DNA from: Amoebophrya sp. A120
Taxonomy: Eukaryota > Sar > Dinophyceae > Syndiniales > Amoebophryaceae
Assembly (NCBI GenBank): GCA_905178155.1
Contig: CAJINV010000014.1
Coordinates: forward strand, 2,358,247 to 2,422,246
DNA length: 64,000 bases
Reading direction: 5' to 3'
The notes beneath the pieces were generated by a model. It made no database searches, had not been told where the DNA came from, and saw nothing but the letters and a program-made list of their open reading frames with translations. Position numbers and translations under genes: made by a program. Below, piece by piece: positions 24,441 through 37,500 of the stretch. Position 1 is the stretch's first letter; each line of letters opens with the position of its first letter.

Positions 24441-25535
24441 ACTAACTCGGCCACTTTTGATGCGGCTCCACCAGATGGAAGAACACTGCCACGAATAAAG
24501 CGCGACTAGCATCAAACCGCATGCATTTTAGCGCTCCTAGTTCGCCGGGGTATTATAGGAGCTTACTCCTTAGTTGTAGCGTCTTAGCGCCCAGTCACAA
24601 CAAACCTGCGGCCTTTTTAACAACAACATATTTGAAGATCGTTTCTTCACTTGGCTGCTGCTTGTTTTTACAACCGTACTCGCTGAACATATTCTCGCCC
24701 ACCTCAGGAGGATTCAACACATGTCTTTCGCTGCAATTCAACAATCTAGGTACCAGGGGTAGGCGATAGCTGTTCTAAATCTCATTCAGTAATTACTTGA
24801 CGTTGACTTTGATTCTTGGACAAATAAAGGTAGCATAATTCCTGCACTGGATTCTGGTAATTTATTCGGGCTCATGTCGTGACTACCACTCGTACCAAAG
24901 ACGATGATGATGATTGATGAAACCCAACGGTGTTTGTTTTTCGCAAACAGTTCCAGTTGCGTGGTGGTCATTGTTATTTAAACAAGATAAAGGGGTCTTG
25001 CTCTTGCATTTTGAACGTTACTACTGTTTTGCAAAGGTTGTAGCAAGTTCGTTTTGAAATTGAAATCGGAAAACAAAAAGAGCTCGAAAACTTCGGGAAA
25101 AGAAAATCGAAAATGCGACTAATTCCTTTGAAGACACTTCTTCATAAGCATACTCGAGGACTCCTTAGCGTCCCGAATAGCAGCATACCTGTGCACCCGT
25201 GAATTTCGGCTTTTTGAATTCATGCGCGATAAACGCTTTCACTCAACAAATGGTTTAAAAGGTCTCGGTGAAACTCACTGAATCACAATCATCAAGATGT
25301 TGAAGTCCAGTGTAATAGAAATAGTCTTCATTTTGACGAATAAAAATAAAGATAAACAAGAAAAACAATCGGATCATACCACGATAGCGCAGTACTACCT
25401 TCATGGAAAAATTGCCAACAATTGTCTAGTACAACTGCGAAGTCGTTCTGATACTGGAACTACAGCAGGTATAACCTCAAATTCAACAAGTATTCAAAAT
25501 TTTCTTTTTCTTTTAGTCCTTATCCAACTCTTATT
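24441..25535. other. Intergenic 3' flank of the giant gene
   Basis: AT-richer non-coding DNA. A 283-codon plus-strand frame starting at 25297 runs antisense over the acidic C-terminal tail of the giant gene and is rejected as a shadow. Confidence 0.5.
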
Positions 25536-28500
25536 TTACACAGATTCCGTGTCCAAGCTTCCCTTTTCCTGCTCACTCTCCCCCTCGCCAGCTTCTATCT
25601 GCTGCTCCTCCTCCTCCTCCGCCTCTTCTTCTTCGTGCTCATGCTCACCCTCATCCAGCACCCCGCCGTCTCCTGGAACAACATCATCCGCAGCTGCCTC
25701 CACCTCTACCACCGCAGAAGTACTACCAGCCCCGGGTTGCGGCACCACAGCCCCCCGCCCACTCGGGCTCGCCGCTCCGGTGGAAACGGACGTGACAGAT
25801 ATTCTCTGCACGTTCGGCATCGCGGTAATCAACACCGGATCCGGGAGAGGCTGTGCCACGATTGCGACACCACCCTTAGGGGATTTAATCCCGCCCGGCG
25901 GGACCTCGACTTCCTCCGGCTCTTCCTCCTTCTTCTCCTCTTCCGCATCCTCTTCGGCGGCTACCTTTTTGCCCCAGGGCATCTTCGCGGACAGGGGCGA
26001 GCTGTTCGCCAGCGCCTCGGCGGCCCGGGCGGACCACTCCTCGTGCTTGGCGAGAATGGCGTCGTCCATGTCAAAGATGTTGATCAACCCGAAGGGTCGC
26101 ACGAACTTCTGCCACAACCCCAGAATGGCCGCGAAAATCGCGGTGTAACCGGCCAGGGCGCCGATCAGAGCGAGTAACCCCGCGAGGGACATTATCCTGA
26201 GTAAAAACGTACCCACACCAGAGTTGTGATGCAAATCTGCATGCCAAAAAAGTTTGTCATGCGGAGCGCCACGAGAGGCATTTTCTCGCCATCTTTTGGA
26301 ACTTGTGATGCTATAATCTGCATGATATGCTAGATCTCTGATGCTGCTGAACTCCTACCGAAACAGGATTACACTACGAGGAGAAATTCGTCATGCCAAA
26401 TGACCAAAGCTGGCTGATTTGTCTAGCAGAGTTCCCATCTTGACTCTGGTCGTGTGGGGACGTTTTTACAAATGATAGACATGTTGGGGATTTCTTTAAA
26501 CCGGATCGACGCGTGGTCGATTTCGAAAACCAGCCTGACCGAGCATTTCGACTTCATGGTGTGGTCCGCCTGGCCGTACGAGATGTCAAGCGCGCCAATG
26601 TTGGACACCCACCGGTCCAGGATGATAGAACCGTCATACTTGTGCTCCAGATAGATCGGGGAGACGGACCAAACCTGAAGGAATTGTTCGTTTCAATTTG
26701 TATGTTTTCGTTTTGTCCATTTGCGGATCATCTTGGTTCAAATTGCCAATCGAAAATCGGTTCTGACGTCTTGCATGTCATGCGTTCTTCAAAAAGATTT
26801 TTCCGGGACCGTAACAGCTGCTTCCACTTATCCACATGAAACAGATGATGAACTACTATTCTATACCAGCCTAATTTGGATCGCTCTTTGCGGCAGAATC
26901 GCGATCCTGCCGTCCTCGGAGCTGGTCAACCCGCGTAAAGCTGCCGACAAGTCAATCGTCTGCGACTCCAAATTTGTGAACAACTTCTCCAGCTTCTCAT
27001 CGTGATCACTAGGCGGCCAGTACTCCGGCTCCGTGTTCTCTAACACATCCTTCGTCTTCTCGCGGTCGACCGTCATGTGAATCGAGGGCAGAAACATGGG
27101 AGCGTTGGCCGGAATGCCCTGCGCGCACCCATTTACCGTGTTCATGCACTTCGCTTTCCCCCTGACGATATGGATTGCAAAAGTGTCTGGGTCTGGAAGA
27201 GTGCAGGAGTTTGTCATGCATATTTTGCATGCCCCATGAGGTCTGTGATGCATGCCCTAGCATCAGAGATTTTGCGAGGGCTTTCTGATGCTCATACCGC
27301 ATGAGAAATGCCCTCTCCGCGTGCCACAAATCATACCTCTTTTGCTGTTCATGCAATACAGATTTTATGTAGAGTCCAAAGGTAGCATCACAAGTTCCAA
27401 TCTTCCAGACCCAGACATTTTTGCAATTCATATACGAGGGGCTCCGCGGCCCAGAGCCGCATCTGCCCGTCCACGTAATCGGTTATGGCGTTCTCAAATG
27501 TTACACTCTCAACTGTTACATGAATTTCTAATGCAAGAATGGGAAAAGTGAAAGGGGGGAAGTTGCGCCTTTTGCATTACAGGTTTGGCGCAGATTCTAA
27601 TGCTATCTAGCGCGTCAAAAACTTGTCATGCGAAGAAGGCCTGATCGTGTGAAGAATGTTAGCGCTTTTGCATGACAAATCATGTAACAGTTGAGAATGT
27701 AACGTTTGAGAACCCCATATCGGTGGACCCGGACATGTAGGCCTTTTCCACGTCGAGAAACTTCTTGTCGAACGTCAAAGAGAAGATGGTTTCCAAATCC
27801 AGCCCCCACTCCGGTTTGGTCGACGCGAACCCTGCGTCCCCCCGCTCCTCGGGCAATCGCCAGTGCCCCGTAAGGGGGCCTTTGATCTCGTATTGGAAGG
27901 TGTTGGTGGGCAGGAACTCCTCCAGGTAGAACATCCGGTACTTTCCCTCCGAAATGTCCTTCATGTTCTTCGCAGACAGAGCCATGTTGTTCTTCCCGCC
28001 GGCCTGAAGCTTTCTCCGACCACCACCACCACCGGCACCACCACCACCTCCGCTGGTGCCGTTGACAAACGTGAAGGGGGTGTTTTGGCAGTTCATCGTG
28101 CGAAAGTTGTCGCTGTGTTCAAACGTCCAGGAGGCCCAGCCGCCGCCTTCCACGGACCGATCTTGGGAATAGATGTTGACCAGCTTTTCGTTCGCCACGA
28201 TCCGGTTCGGACAGAGGGGCAGAGCGCCATTGGCTTGTTGAATCTGGACCCTCTTCGGCATGACGAAGAGCCCCACCTCGACTATGGGGTTCTCAAGCGT
28301 TACATTCTCAACTGTTACATGATTTGTCATGCAAAATGACTATTACCCTCCAGACGATCAAGCTGCTTTGCATGACAAATTCTCGGAGGGCTAAATAGCA
28401 CTGAAATCCGCACCAAACCTGTAATGCAAGACGCGCAAGGTTCTCCCTCTCGCCTGTGCTAGTGTTGCATTACAAATTCATGTAACGGTTGAGAATGTAA

Positions 28501-31500
28501 CGTTTGAGAACGCCATATCGACCTCGAGCACGTTCGGCGAAGTGAAAGTCTCCGTCATATCAAAGAAAAAAAGTTCGTCACGATCACTCATGCGCATTCT
28601 TGCAATACAAAATTGTTTGTCATGCGTAAAAATGCATCACAGCCAAACTTTATTAGGGATTTCCCTAGTGTTTCTGCAACACAAGGAAAGTTTGTGATGC
28701 TGAGAAAATTTGTAATGCAAAACCTGCAAGTTAGTGACTGTGACAAACTTTTTTCTCTCCATACGTCACGGTTTCCTTGTAGCGGTCTTTCGGGAGGTAA
28801 ACGGAGGACTTGTCGCGGAAAAGATTCACCGCGGTAATGGTTTGGACCACATAGGAAATTACCTGAATGAGAAGCGTTTTGGTGCTAGCGATTTGCCTCT
28901 GATACAACAAGGCAAATACATGCAGACGAGAGCGCGAGCGAGACAGCGAAGTGGTCGCTCCAATATGACATATTTTTGTTTTAGAACAAGCATCACTCGT
29001 AACATGTCAGCACTAGTAGTACCTTCTTTGCCGGCATTTTCTGCGCCACGCTCGCCGCAAACGCGGACACGGCTTCCGCGACCGTATCGGCTCCGGAGAC
29101 CACCTTTGTAGTGTGCACTTTGTCGTAGAACCCCAAATCCGTGAGTTGCTGTTGCGACAACGACGGCAGTGCGCACTGCGGCACCTGGTCGATCTTCGCG
29201 TTTGGGGGCCACTTCGTGTTGTCCGACCAGTCTAGCGTCCCGGCCGGGCAGGTAATGGTCGTCGTACGCGTGGTCGCGTTGCTGCTGTTACTGCTGTTGG
29301 TACTACTCGTCAGTTGCCGTCTCCGCTCCCCCGTTAACTCGTCCACGTACCATTGGCTATTTTCTTCCTGTTCGGAGAAGATCAAAAACCGCCTTTCGTA
29401 TTCCTCGCTCCCGGGTAGCGCGGTGGCGAAATCCAAAGGGTCGTTCTGGACGGTGTTCGCCCCGGCACTGTACAGCTCCTCCGTCAGTTCCCCGTTTTGC
29501 CCATACAGATTCATGATGGATCCGCCTTCAGGAAGAATCATGTGACTGTACTGCTCCCGTAAGACGTCATTCGGGTGCTTTTCCTTAATTGCTCCTGCAG
29601 CCGAAGAAGTCCCGTCGAATGGTGCAGAACTATCCTCATTGTCGCCTTCCATCTTTTTTCTGTCCTCGAATTCCTTGACTGCGGACAGGTGATCCGACCC
29701 CCGGATCGCGTCGAGTCTCCTCCATTCCAGCGCCTCCGGGGAAATCTCGTGGTAGTCTGGGATGTCTTCCTGCAGCTTGCGGATCGAGTGCTCGCTGTGG
29801 CCGTGGATCTTCATCAGTTTGATCCAGTCCTCGTCGTTAAAGACGTCGTTTTTCAGCGTCTCCGCCATGGTCGACGCGTCCATTGAGTGCGGCGTGGATT
29901 GTAATCTGTCTCGGGTAACCACCTCGTGCATCCAGGGGAATTTTTCCTTCAATCGCAAAAAGATCATCTCCTCCTCTTCCGACATGTAGTGCGGCTCTAA
30001 TAATCGTCTTCTCCTCTCTTCGGATGTTTCCTCTTCCATCTTTTTCTGCTGTTCTAGGAATCTTTTGTTCGTTTCTTTCTTCGCTTCTCTCCTCTCCTTC
30101 CGGAGGTTTTCAAAATAAGCGATCTTTTCGTTCAACAACTCCGCTTCCTTTTTGTAATCCTCCTTCTCCTTATCTGTCCACTCCTTCTTTCTTGCCTTTT
30201 CCAGCAGCCCACTATCGGTCAAGCTGGCCTTCAGCCGGATCGCCTGGCCGATGGATTCTAGATCCTTCCGGTATTTGAAATTGTTTTCCGATACGCGGCG
30301 CGTCGTCCTGGGCCACATGGAGGTTGCGCCGTAGCCGGAAGAGTAGCTGGGCCCCATCATGCCAGGCATATTGGTCGAGGTTTCGTAGTAATTATTGTTG
30401 TCATTCCAGCTTCCGTGACCGCTGGCCATCCCATCATCGGGCGGGCCGGTCGTGCCGTACATGTTGTCATCGTTCCAAGTTCCGTGGTTGTTGGTCGTCC
30501 CACTTCCGGTTGACATACCAGGCATCGGGGTCTTCCAGTTCGGCGTGTGGACCGGTGGGCTGGTGCTAGCGTGGTCCCAGTTTCCCGTGTTTCCCGTGCT
30601 GGGTGGCGATGTCGTGTGCATCGGATCTGTCGTGCCGTAGGTCGGCTGGTAGTAGCCGGGCCGCGACGTGGTCTGCTGGTAGGGATCGTAGTACGGATCG
30701 TGCTGACCGCCATACGGGTCATAGGGGTCGTGCTGCCCGCCGTACGGGTCATAGGGGTCGTGGTAACCACCATACGGGTCGTGCATGTCCACGTCGTTGT
30801 ACCCCGCGACCGTCATCCCCGCATCTTGCATCATGTCCATGGCCATCAGCATGGCCGGATCCACATACCCGCTTCCCGACCCCGTGGCGGACCCCATCTG
30901 CGTCACCATGGCCGCCATGGCGTTGGTGTCCGGCATTTTCGTTTCCGTCTTGACCGCCACCGTTACCGCGGTGGCGGCGATCGCAATAGTTCCCACGAAT
31001 CTCAACTCGTTCTGCAGGTTCTTCAGCAAGTTGGCCGAGGACACCGTGGCCATTTGCGTTCCGAAGTTGTCGGCCTCCTGTTTGTCCTTCTTCGCAATCT
31101 CGAAATCGACCTGGACGGAGGTCGCGGCGAGTCGCCGTTTCGCCGCGTTTTTGTGGTGGTGGTAGGGCTTTTGCTCCCGGAAGGGGACTTTGCGCTCCTT
31201 GTTTTTCTCTTTCAGCATCTCCAACTCGCGCCTGCTATATCAAATGTAAAAGTGTCTGGGTCTGGAAGAATGCAACTTGTCATGCTAAATCTGAAGCATG
31301 CAAAAATCTGTGTTGCATGATTACCAAAAGTCGTCCAGTTTTGACCAAGTCGGGAGGGAGTTTCTCATGCAGGATAGGCATGAGAGAGATTGCGCAGAAT
31401 CTGTCATGCTAGGTCCTGCATTCCAGGCTTCATGGGTCATGGAAAAGCTGCATGACAAACCGCGCATTCTTCCAGACCCAGACATTTTTACATTTGATAT

Positions 31501-34500
31501 GCTAGATCCGACCACGAAGTTCTTGATCTCCACCTCGTACGGTGCGACGGAATACGTATCGGCCAGGGCGATATGGAATGCAAAGAGGTCTGGGTCTGGA
31601 AGAGTCATGCTGTTTTTGCATGACACAGAAGGTCTGGCATGGATGCTCTAGCATCACAGGTTTCGAGAAGCTTCCGCATCCGCAATGCCGAATCCGCATG
31701 ACAAATCACCCACTTTGGTGACAGAAAGTGGGCAGCTTTTGCTACCTATGCATGAGAGATTTTTCTGCGTTCTGAAATGCGCATCGCAAGTTTGTATTCT
31801 TCCAGACCCAGACATATTTGCAATCCATAGGCGAACCGAAAGGAGTCCACCACTTCTGGATCATCCAACAACTGCGCTCCGGTGGTTCCGGCCGGCAAGT
31901 CCATCGCCAGCGTCACATTCGCCTTCACCACTGGCGTGGTCTGCACCGTTTGCCCGCCGAAACTCACCTTCCCGCCGGTACAGTGTATGGGACTCTCAAA
32001 CGTTACACTCTCAACTGTTACATGAAATTTGTATTGTAATGCAAGAATGGCAAAAGTGAAAGGGAAAACATTGCGCCTTTTGCATTACAGGTGTGGAGCA
32101 GATTATAATGCTATCTAGCGCATCGAGAAGTTGTCATGCGGAGAAGGCTTGATCGTGTTAAGAGTGGTAGTGTTTTTGCATGACAAATCATGTAACAGTT
32201 GAGAATGTAACATTTGAGAACGCCATACAGTGGGGCGGCGGGTTTTCGGAGTAGCACATGGGGTCCACGGACTCCGCGTTTATGCATTGCAAAAGCATCG
32301 CTCTCGTACTAATTGCAGATATGCATGACAAATCGCCTTTCTTAGCATTAGCTACAACAGCATTACAAATTCCATTTGTAATGCTAAGCTAATCATTATT
32401 TGCAATGCAATTTATACTAGTACGATGCTTTTGCACAGGATAGCGTTTTCCAACAGCAAATGCATCATGTCGTGGGACTGTTCCATGATCGCGGTGTCCA
32501 CGTACAGTTTCGCTTTTTCCAACGCTTTGGATTGGTACGCCGCGGCGGTGGACTCGGACACGCCCAGGGTTTCCACCTGCGTCTGTCGTATTTAAAAACA
32601 TCCCCACCCCATGATTGTAATGCAAATCTGCATGCTGAGAGTGTTTTTCATGCGGAGCCCAATCAGAAGCGTTTTCTATTCGCGTTTTGAAATTTGTCAC
32701 GCTCCAATCAGCATGGTATGCTGGATCTTTGATGCTGCTGAACTACCTCAAACACCACCACACTACGAGTCCAAATTTGTCATGCAAAACATCCAAAACT
32801 TGTGGATTTGTCTAGCCGATTCCCCATCTTGACTATGGGGTGGGGACGTTTTTACATAGGATAGCGTCCCGACCTCCCGGTTCTTTTGCAGAGGCGAGTC
32901 GATCTCGATCACCTCCCACAGGTACTTCAAGTGCTCCGGCGCTTTCAGCATGGTCCCGTTGAAGGAGCCATCCGCGGACTGGTACGCGTTTTGGGGGATG
33001 GAGGTTGGAATGCCGGTCAGATACTGGCAATACGCGTACTTTGCCGGCTGCGACTTCACCTGCCCACACGTCGGCGGGAGCTCGCCCTCGGCGAGTTCCG
33101 GCACCTTCACCACCCGGTCGTTGCCGAACGGGCAGTTGATGTTCACCTGCACGGTCACTTCCGGGTTGTCCAGCACCGTTTCCACGTACTGTTGCGGAAT
33201 CCCCCGGTCCCCCATGCAATCCCAATCCACCCGGCCGCAGTTACAGTCACACACCCCGTCCGACCACTGCTCCGGCGAGCACGTCCAGCTGGTCACCTGG
33301 TCGTCGCCGAGCTCCCCCGTGTTCGGATCAATAATCGGGAACAGCCACTGGTAGGCGCGCTTGATGGTCCGCACCTCCATCGGCGTCGTCTTCGTCTGGT
33401 CGGAACTGGAGGCCCGGATCAGAATCCGCATGTTGCTGTTTTTCGGCACTTTTTCCGTGTCGGAGAAGCCCCCGGCGTTGACCACCAGTAGCCCATCGTG
33501 TAACCCGTCGCAGAAAATACTGGAGCGACCGGTGGTGGTGTAATCGGTCCCGTCGATCGAAACCCCCGGCTTGCCGGTGGAGCTGTAGTCGCACCAGGGC
33601 CGCTCCTTCATGATCTCCGCCTTCGCGGGGTCGGTGCCAAACTGCACACGGAGCGGGGTTTCGTCGAAGTTTTCCTCGAAATAAGGCTTGCCCGTGGGAC
33701 TGTAGTCGAGGTTGAGAATGTCGTTGATCAGCGGCGACAGAGTTTTCAGTTTAGCCTTGAAATCGTCCTTCCACTTCGTCAGCGCCGCCTTCTCCGCGAG
33801 CAGCGTCGCGTTTACGGAGGTCCGCTCGATTTCGAAAACAACGCGGAGCGTGTGGATGCCGTCCGGAGTCAATTGGCGCGGGAGGGCGAATGAGGACTCC
33901 TCGCTTTCGCTAGAAGTAGTGGTAGATGAAGAAAGTGCGGTTTGCTTCGCAGCTACAACCTCCGGGTTCATCTTATCTACTTTCACGTCTTTCTCCAGCG
34001 AGCTTCGTTTAGTTTTCGCATGCTCAGCATTGAACTCCGCCTCCTCGCCAGCCTTCAATTTTCCGCCCGGGCTTCCTTCGACCTCCGCGCCCAATTTTCG
34101 GATATGCGCCGAAATCCGCCGCATGTCTTTCCCAATCTCGTCGATCTCGGCTTCCAAACTTCTGCGGTATGCGACCTCGTCCGTGGCCGCGAAGTGCAGC
34201 TTCCGCGCGAGTTGCTTCCGCTTCTGTCGTGCGGATTCCAACTGCCGTTGCCGGTAGTAGGGCATGCCCATGCCCATCATCATAGGGTCATACATCCCCC
34301 CACCTCCCATCATTGGGTCATACATGCCGCTGGGTATGCGAAGGAAAAGCTTTGCGGGTTTCACCCTGAACAATTAATTTGCGGCTTTTGCACATGCAGC
34401 AGAAACAGAAACAGTGAGCAGATTACAGATAGAAGTAAAAGTATACATGGGCTCACTCACATTTGGATGTCGAACTTCTTGTAAAAAAAGTTCAAGGGAG

Positions 34501-37500
34501 CGTTTCTGCCATTACAAATTGACAGTGATATCGCAACTGCTTTTCCCCAGCATACCCGCACCAGGGCCCATCCCGTAGGGGTCTTCCTCCATCATCCACG
34601 GGTCTGGCTCATCGTTAAATCCGCCATGCATCATCGCGTAGGGATCTTCGCCCGCGGCCACGGAAATCATCTGCCCTGTCATTGGGTCATACACCATCCC
34701 CGCGCCAAATTCCATGGTATCCGCGAAGGCCTCGAACCGGATGCTCCCAACGTCAATCCCCGATACGCTGGACTCGGTGCAAGCGTGGACAAACGCCTGC
34801 TTCGAATGCAACTGGAACTGCGCGTTGCTCGCGATTGCGCCGGGGGGCTGGTGCACGTTCTGCGCTTTAATTTTCACCTGCAGCTCGGAGAAGTAGTTGT
34901 AACGGGTGGTGGAGCTCGTTTGGAGGTGCCGCTGTGGGGCGGCGACCGTGATAGGAGATGAGGGTTTAGGAGTTTGCTCTTTGTTCTTCTCTACTGCGGC
35001 TCTTTCTGTAGATTTTTCCTCCTCCAGCCGGCGCGCCCCGTCTCCGTCGAAGAGATTGTTCATCTCGAGAATCTCGAAGCAGTCGCTTGGACACTGGATC
35101 TGCGGGAACATCGGATCGTACGGGACGGTCAGATAATTTTGGGCCCAGAACACCTCCCGCATCGCCGTGTTGAAGTTGGGGTCCGTTTGTTCCCGGAACT
35201 TCTTCTGGATTCGGTACTTGAACCCGTTCGGGCCCATGTAGGGGTCCGCGGGGGTGCCGGAGCAGGCCATCGTGGGGGGCCACTGCCCGTTGCAGCTACC
35301 CGGATCCAGAAACTCGCGCTTCAGCAAAAACTCGATTTCCGCCCACCGCCGGATGGAGAGGTGCACCGCGATTTCCGTCTCCCGATTCATATTGTCCGGG
35401 GCCGGCCAGCCCGGAAACGGAATCCCCGAAGGGAAATTGCCGATCCGGACCGAGACAATGTCGTCGTGCTGGGAATCGGTGCTCGAGGTCTGCAGCCCAA
35501 GCCCAAAGGTGAAGGCGGTCCTGAAGGCATCGCTCAACGCCCCCCAACTCGCCAGGCCGACGTTTTGGCCCGAGCTGGTCCGTCCGCCGTTGTTCAAGTC
35601 CCAGTTCTGGCTGTGCGACATCATCATTCCATTGCTCCACGGGGCGGTTTTCAGCTTCACCAGAAACGTATAGACGCGCGACGTCATCGCGGCCGGGATC
35701 AGGCAGGGGTTGTTGAACGGTGTCACGTAGAACGACGTGAAGCAGTTCGTTTCACCAGGCACGGAATTCAGGTTCGAGTCCTGAAACAGCAAATTCCTTG
35801 CTGGGCTCGTCATCTGCAGGTCGTTGCCCCCGGCGCCCGCGGTTTGCGTGTCCGTTTCTAGGTAATTGTAGATGGACGTGTCCGGGGAGAGGTTCGCCAC
35901 GTACTGCCGCGCCAGCGTCCCCTTCACCCCGGCCGGGGAGAGCCCCTTCGGGAACCCGCCCACGTCCAGCCGCTGCCGCTTCGCGGTTTTCATGGCACTC
36001 GCGCTGTTGGCAGAAGTCGTTGCGGTCGTTGTGTTCGTGGTCTGGAGTTGCCGTTTTTGCTGCTCGGTCACCTTCTCCCCGTTCAACTCTCGAAGTTGCA
36101 ATCTTCTGAGCTTCATCTCCCGCGGCGAAAGCTTGTTCGCGTCGAGCTCCGCGGAGCTTTGTTCGGCGCTCTGACTGCTCAGGTTTTCCTCCGCAGAGGC
36201 GAGAATATCTTCCAAGGATCGGGTGTCACGACGAACAACGGTGGACTGCTCGTGTTGCTGAATCGCATCGTTTACAGATGCAGCCTCTCGTCCGCCAAGA
36301 CCACCGCCCGCACTCGACGTTCCGAGTTTCCGCAGAGCCCGCCGAGAGGTCGAGCTGGAGGTGGTGGCCGCCCGTGCAGTTTCCTGCGTCACCGTCGATC
36401 CCGAGCGGATTACCACCTCGGAACTGTCGATCTGTAACCGGAACGGCCCGGTTTCCGAGAAGGTTTGCTTCGGATCGTCCAACTGCATCACCATGTCTTG
36501 GTAGTCCCCCGTCATGCTACTGACCATCTTGGCGCTCGCGAAGTGCTTGTTCCGAAACTGGTTGCCGGTGGCCTTCAGGTGCAGCAGCTGCGTCTTCGTC
36601 TTTGAGTCCAGCGTCTCGGACGCGACCGCTGTCGCCAGCTCGTGGATGCCCTGCCCGAGGTTCAGTTCGATCGTGTAATTCTGCTCCGTGATGTTCTTCA
36701 CCGGAAATCCCGCTTTCGGCCCGATCTCCGCCTTCACAATGCGGTAATAGTTGATGGTGTCCGCCACCGTCACGTTGCCCGTCGTGCCGTAGGTGCGAAT
36801 CGTGTTCGCGTCCTGCTGGAGCACTTCCGACGCGGGGATGTCCCCCTCGGGGCGGTACTGACAGACGTACTCGTTCTTCTCGTTCTTGTTCGTCGCCCCG
36901 CTGTACAGCGTGTCGTGCGGGCAGGCCTTGCACTCGGACCCACCAACCGCTTCAAATTCCGACTTCTCCCCGATGTACCCGTACAACGACACCTCGCCCG
37001 GCATGGTGAGCGCGTAGCAGGGCTCCGACACCGCCACCTCCGCGACCCGCGGGTTGTAGACCGGAAACGTGCACCTCCCCAGCGGCGAGCAGATCTCCGA
37101 ACTCGCGCAGTACAGCACCGGCAGCGTCCCCGCCAAGCAGTCCGGGTCCGTCATACCGCAATTGCAGTCGCAAAATTCGCCGTCCATGTACCGATTCGGG
37201 GGGCAGACCCACAGCTCCGGGTTCGAGACCGCCGGGTAGTCCGTTGGCCGGTCGGTCTTGAAATTCAGCCGCGTGGAGCCGATGGACGTGCTATGGCGTT
37301 CTCAAATTGTACATTCTCAGCTGTTACATAAATCCGCAATGCAAGAATCGCAAAAGTGAAAGGGGGAAGGTTGCGCCTTCTGCATTACAGGTTTGGATGG
37401 AGCAGATTGCAATGCTATCTAGCGCGCCGAGAACTTGTCATGCTCATGCGCAGAGGGCTTGGAATGGTGAAAGGTGATGGCATTTTTGCATGACAAATTC

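Noticed and set aside
25297-26148. 283-codon plus-strand Ser-rich frame
   Set aside because: Antisense of the Glu-rich C-terminal tail of the giant gene, where the complementary codons read as Ser/Pro.
30547-31320. 257-codon plus-strand frame with Val/Arg/His repeats
   Set aside because: It is the antisense of the DPYGGQH repeat region of the giant gene and runs into introner D2.
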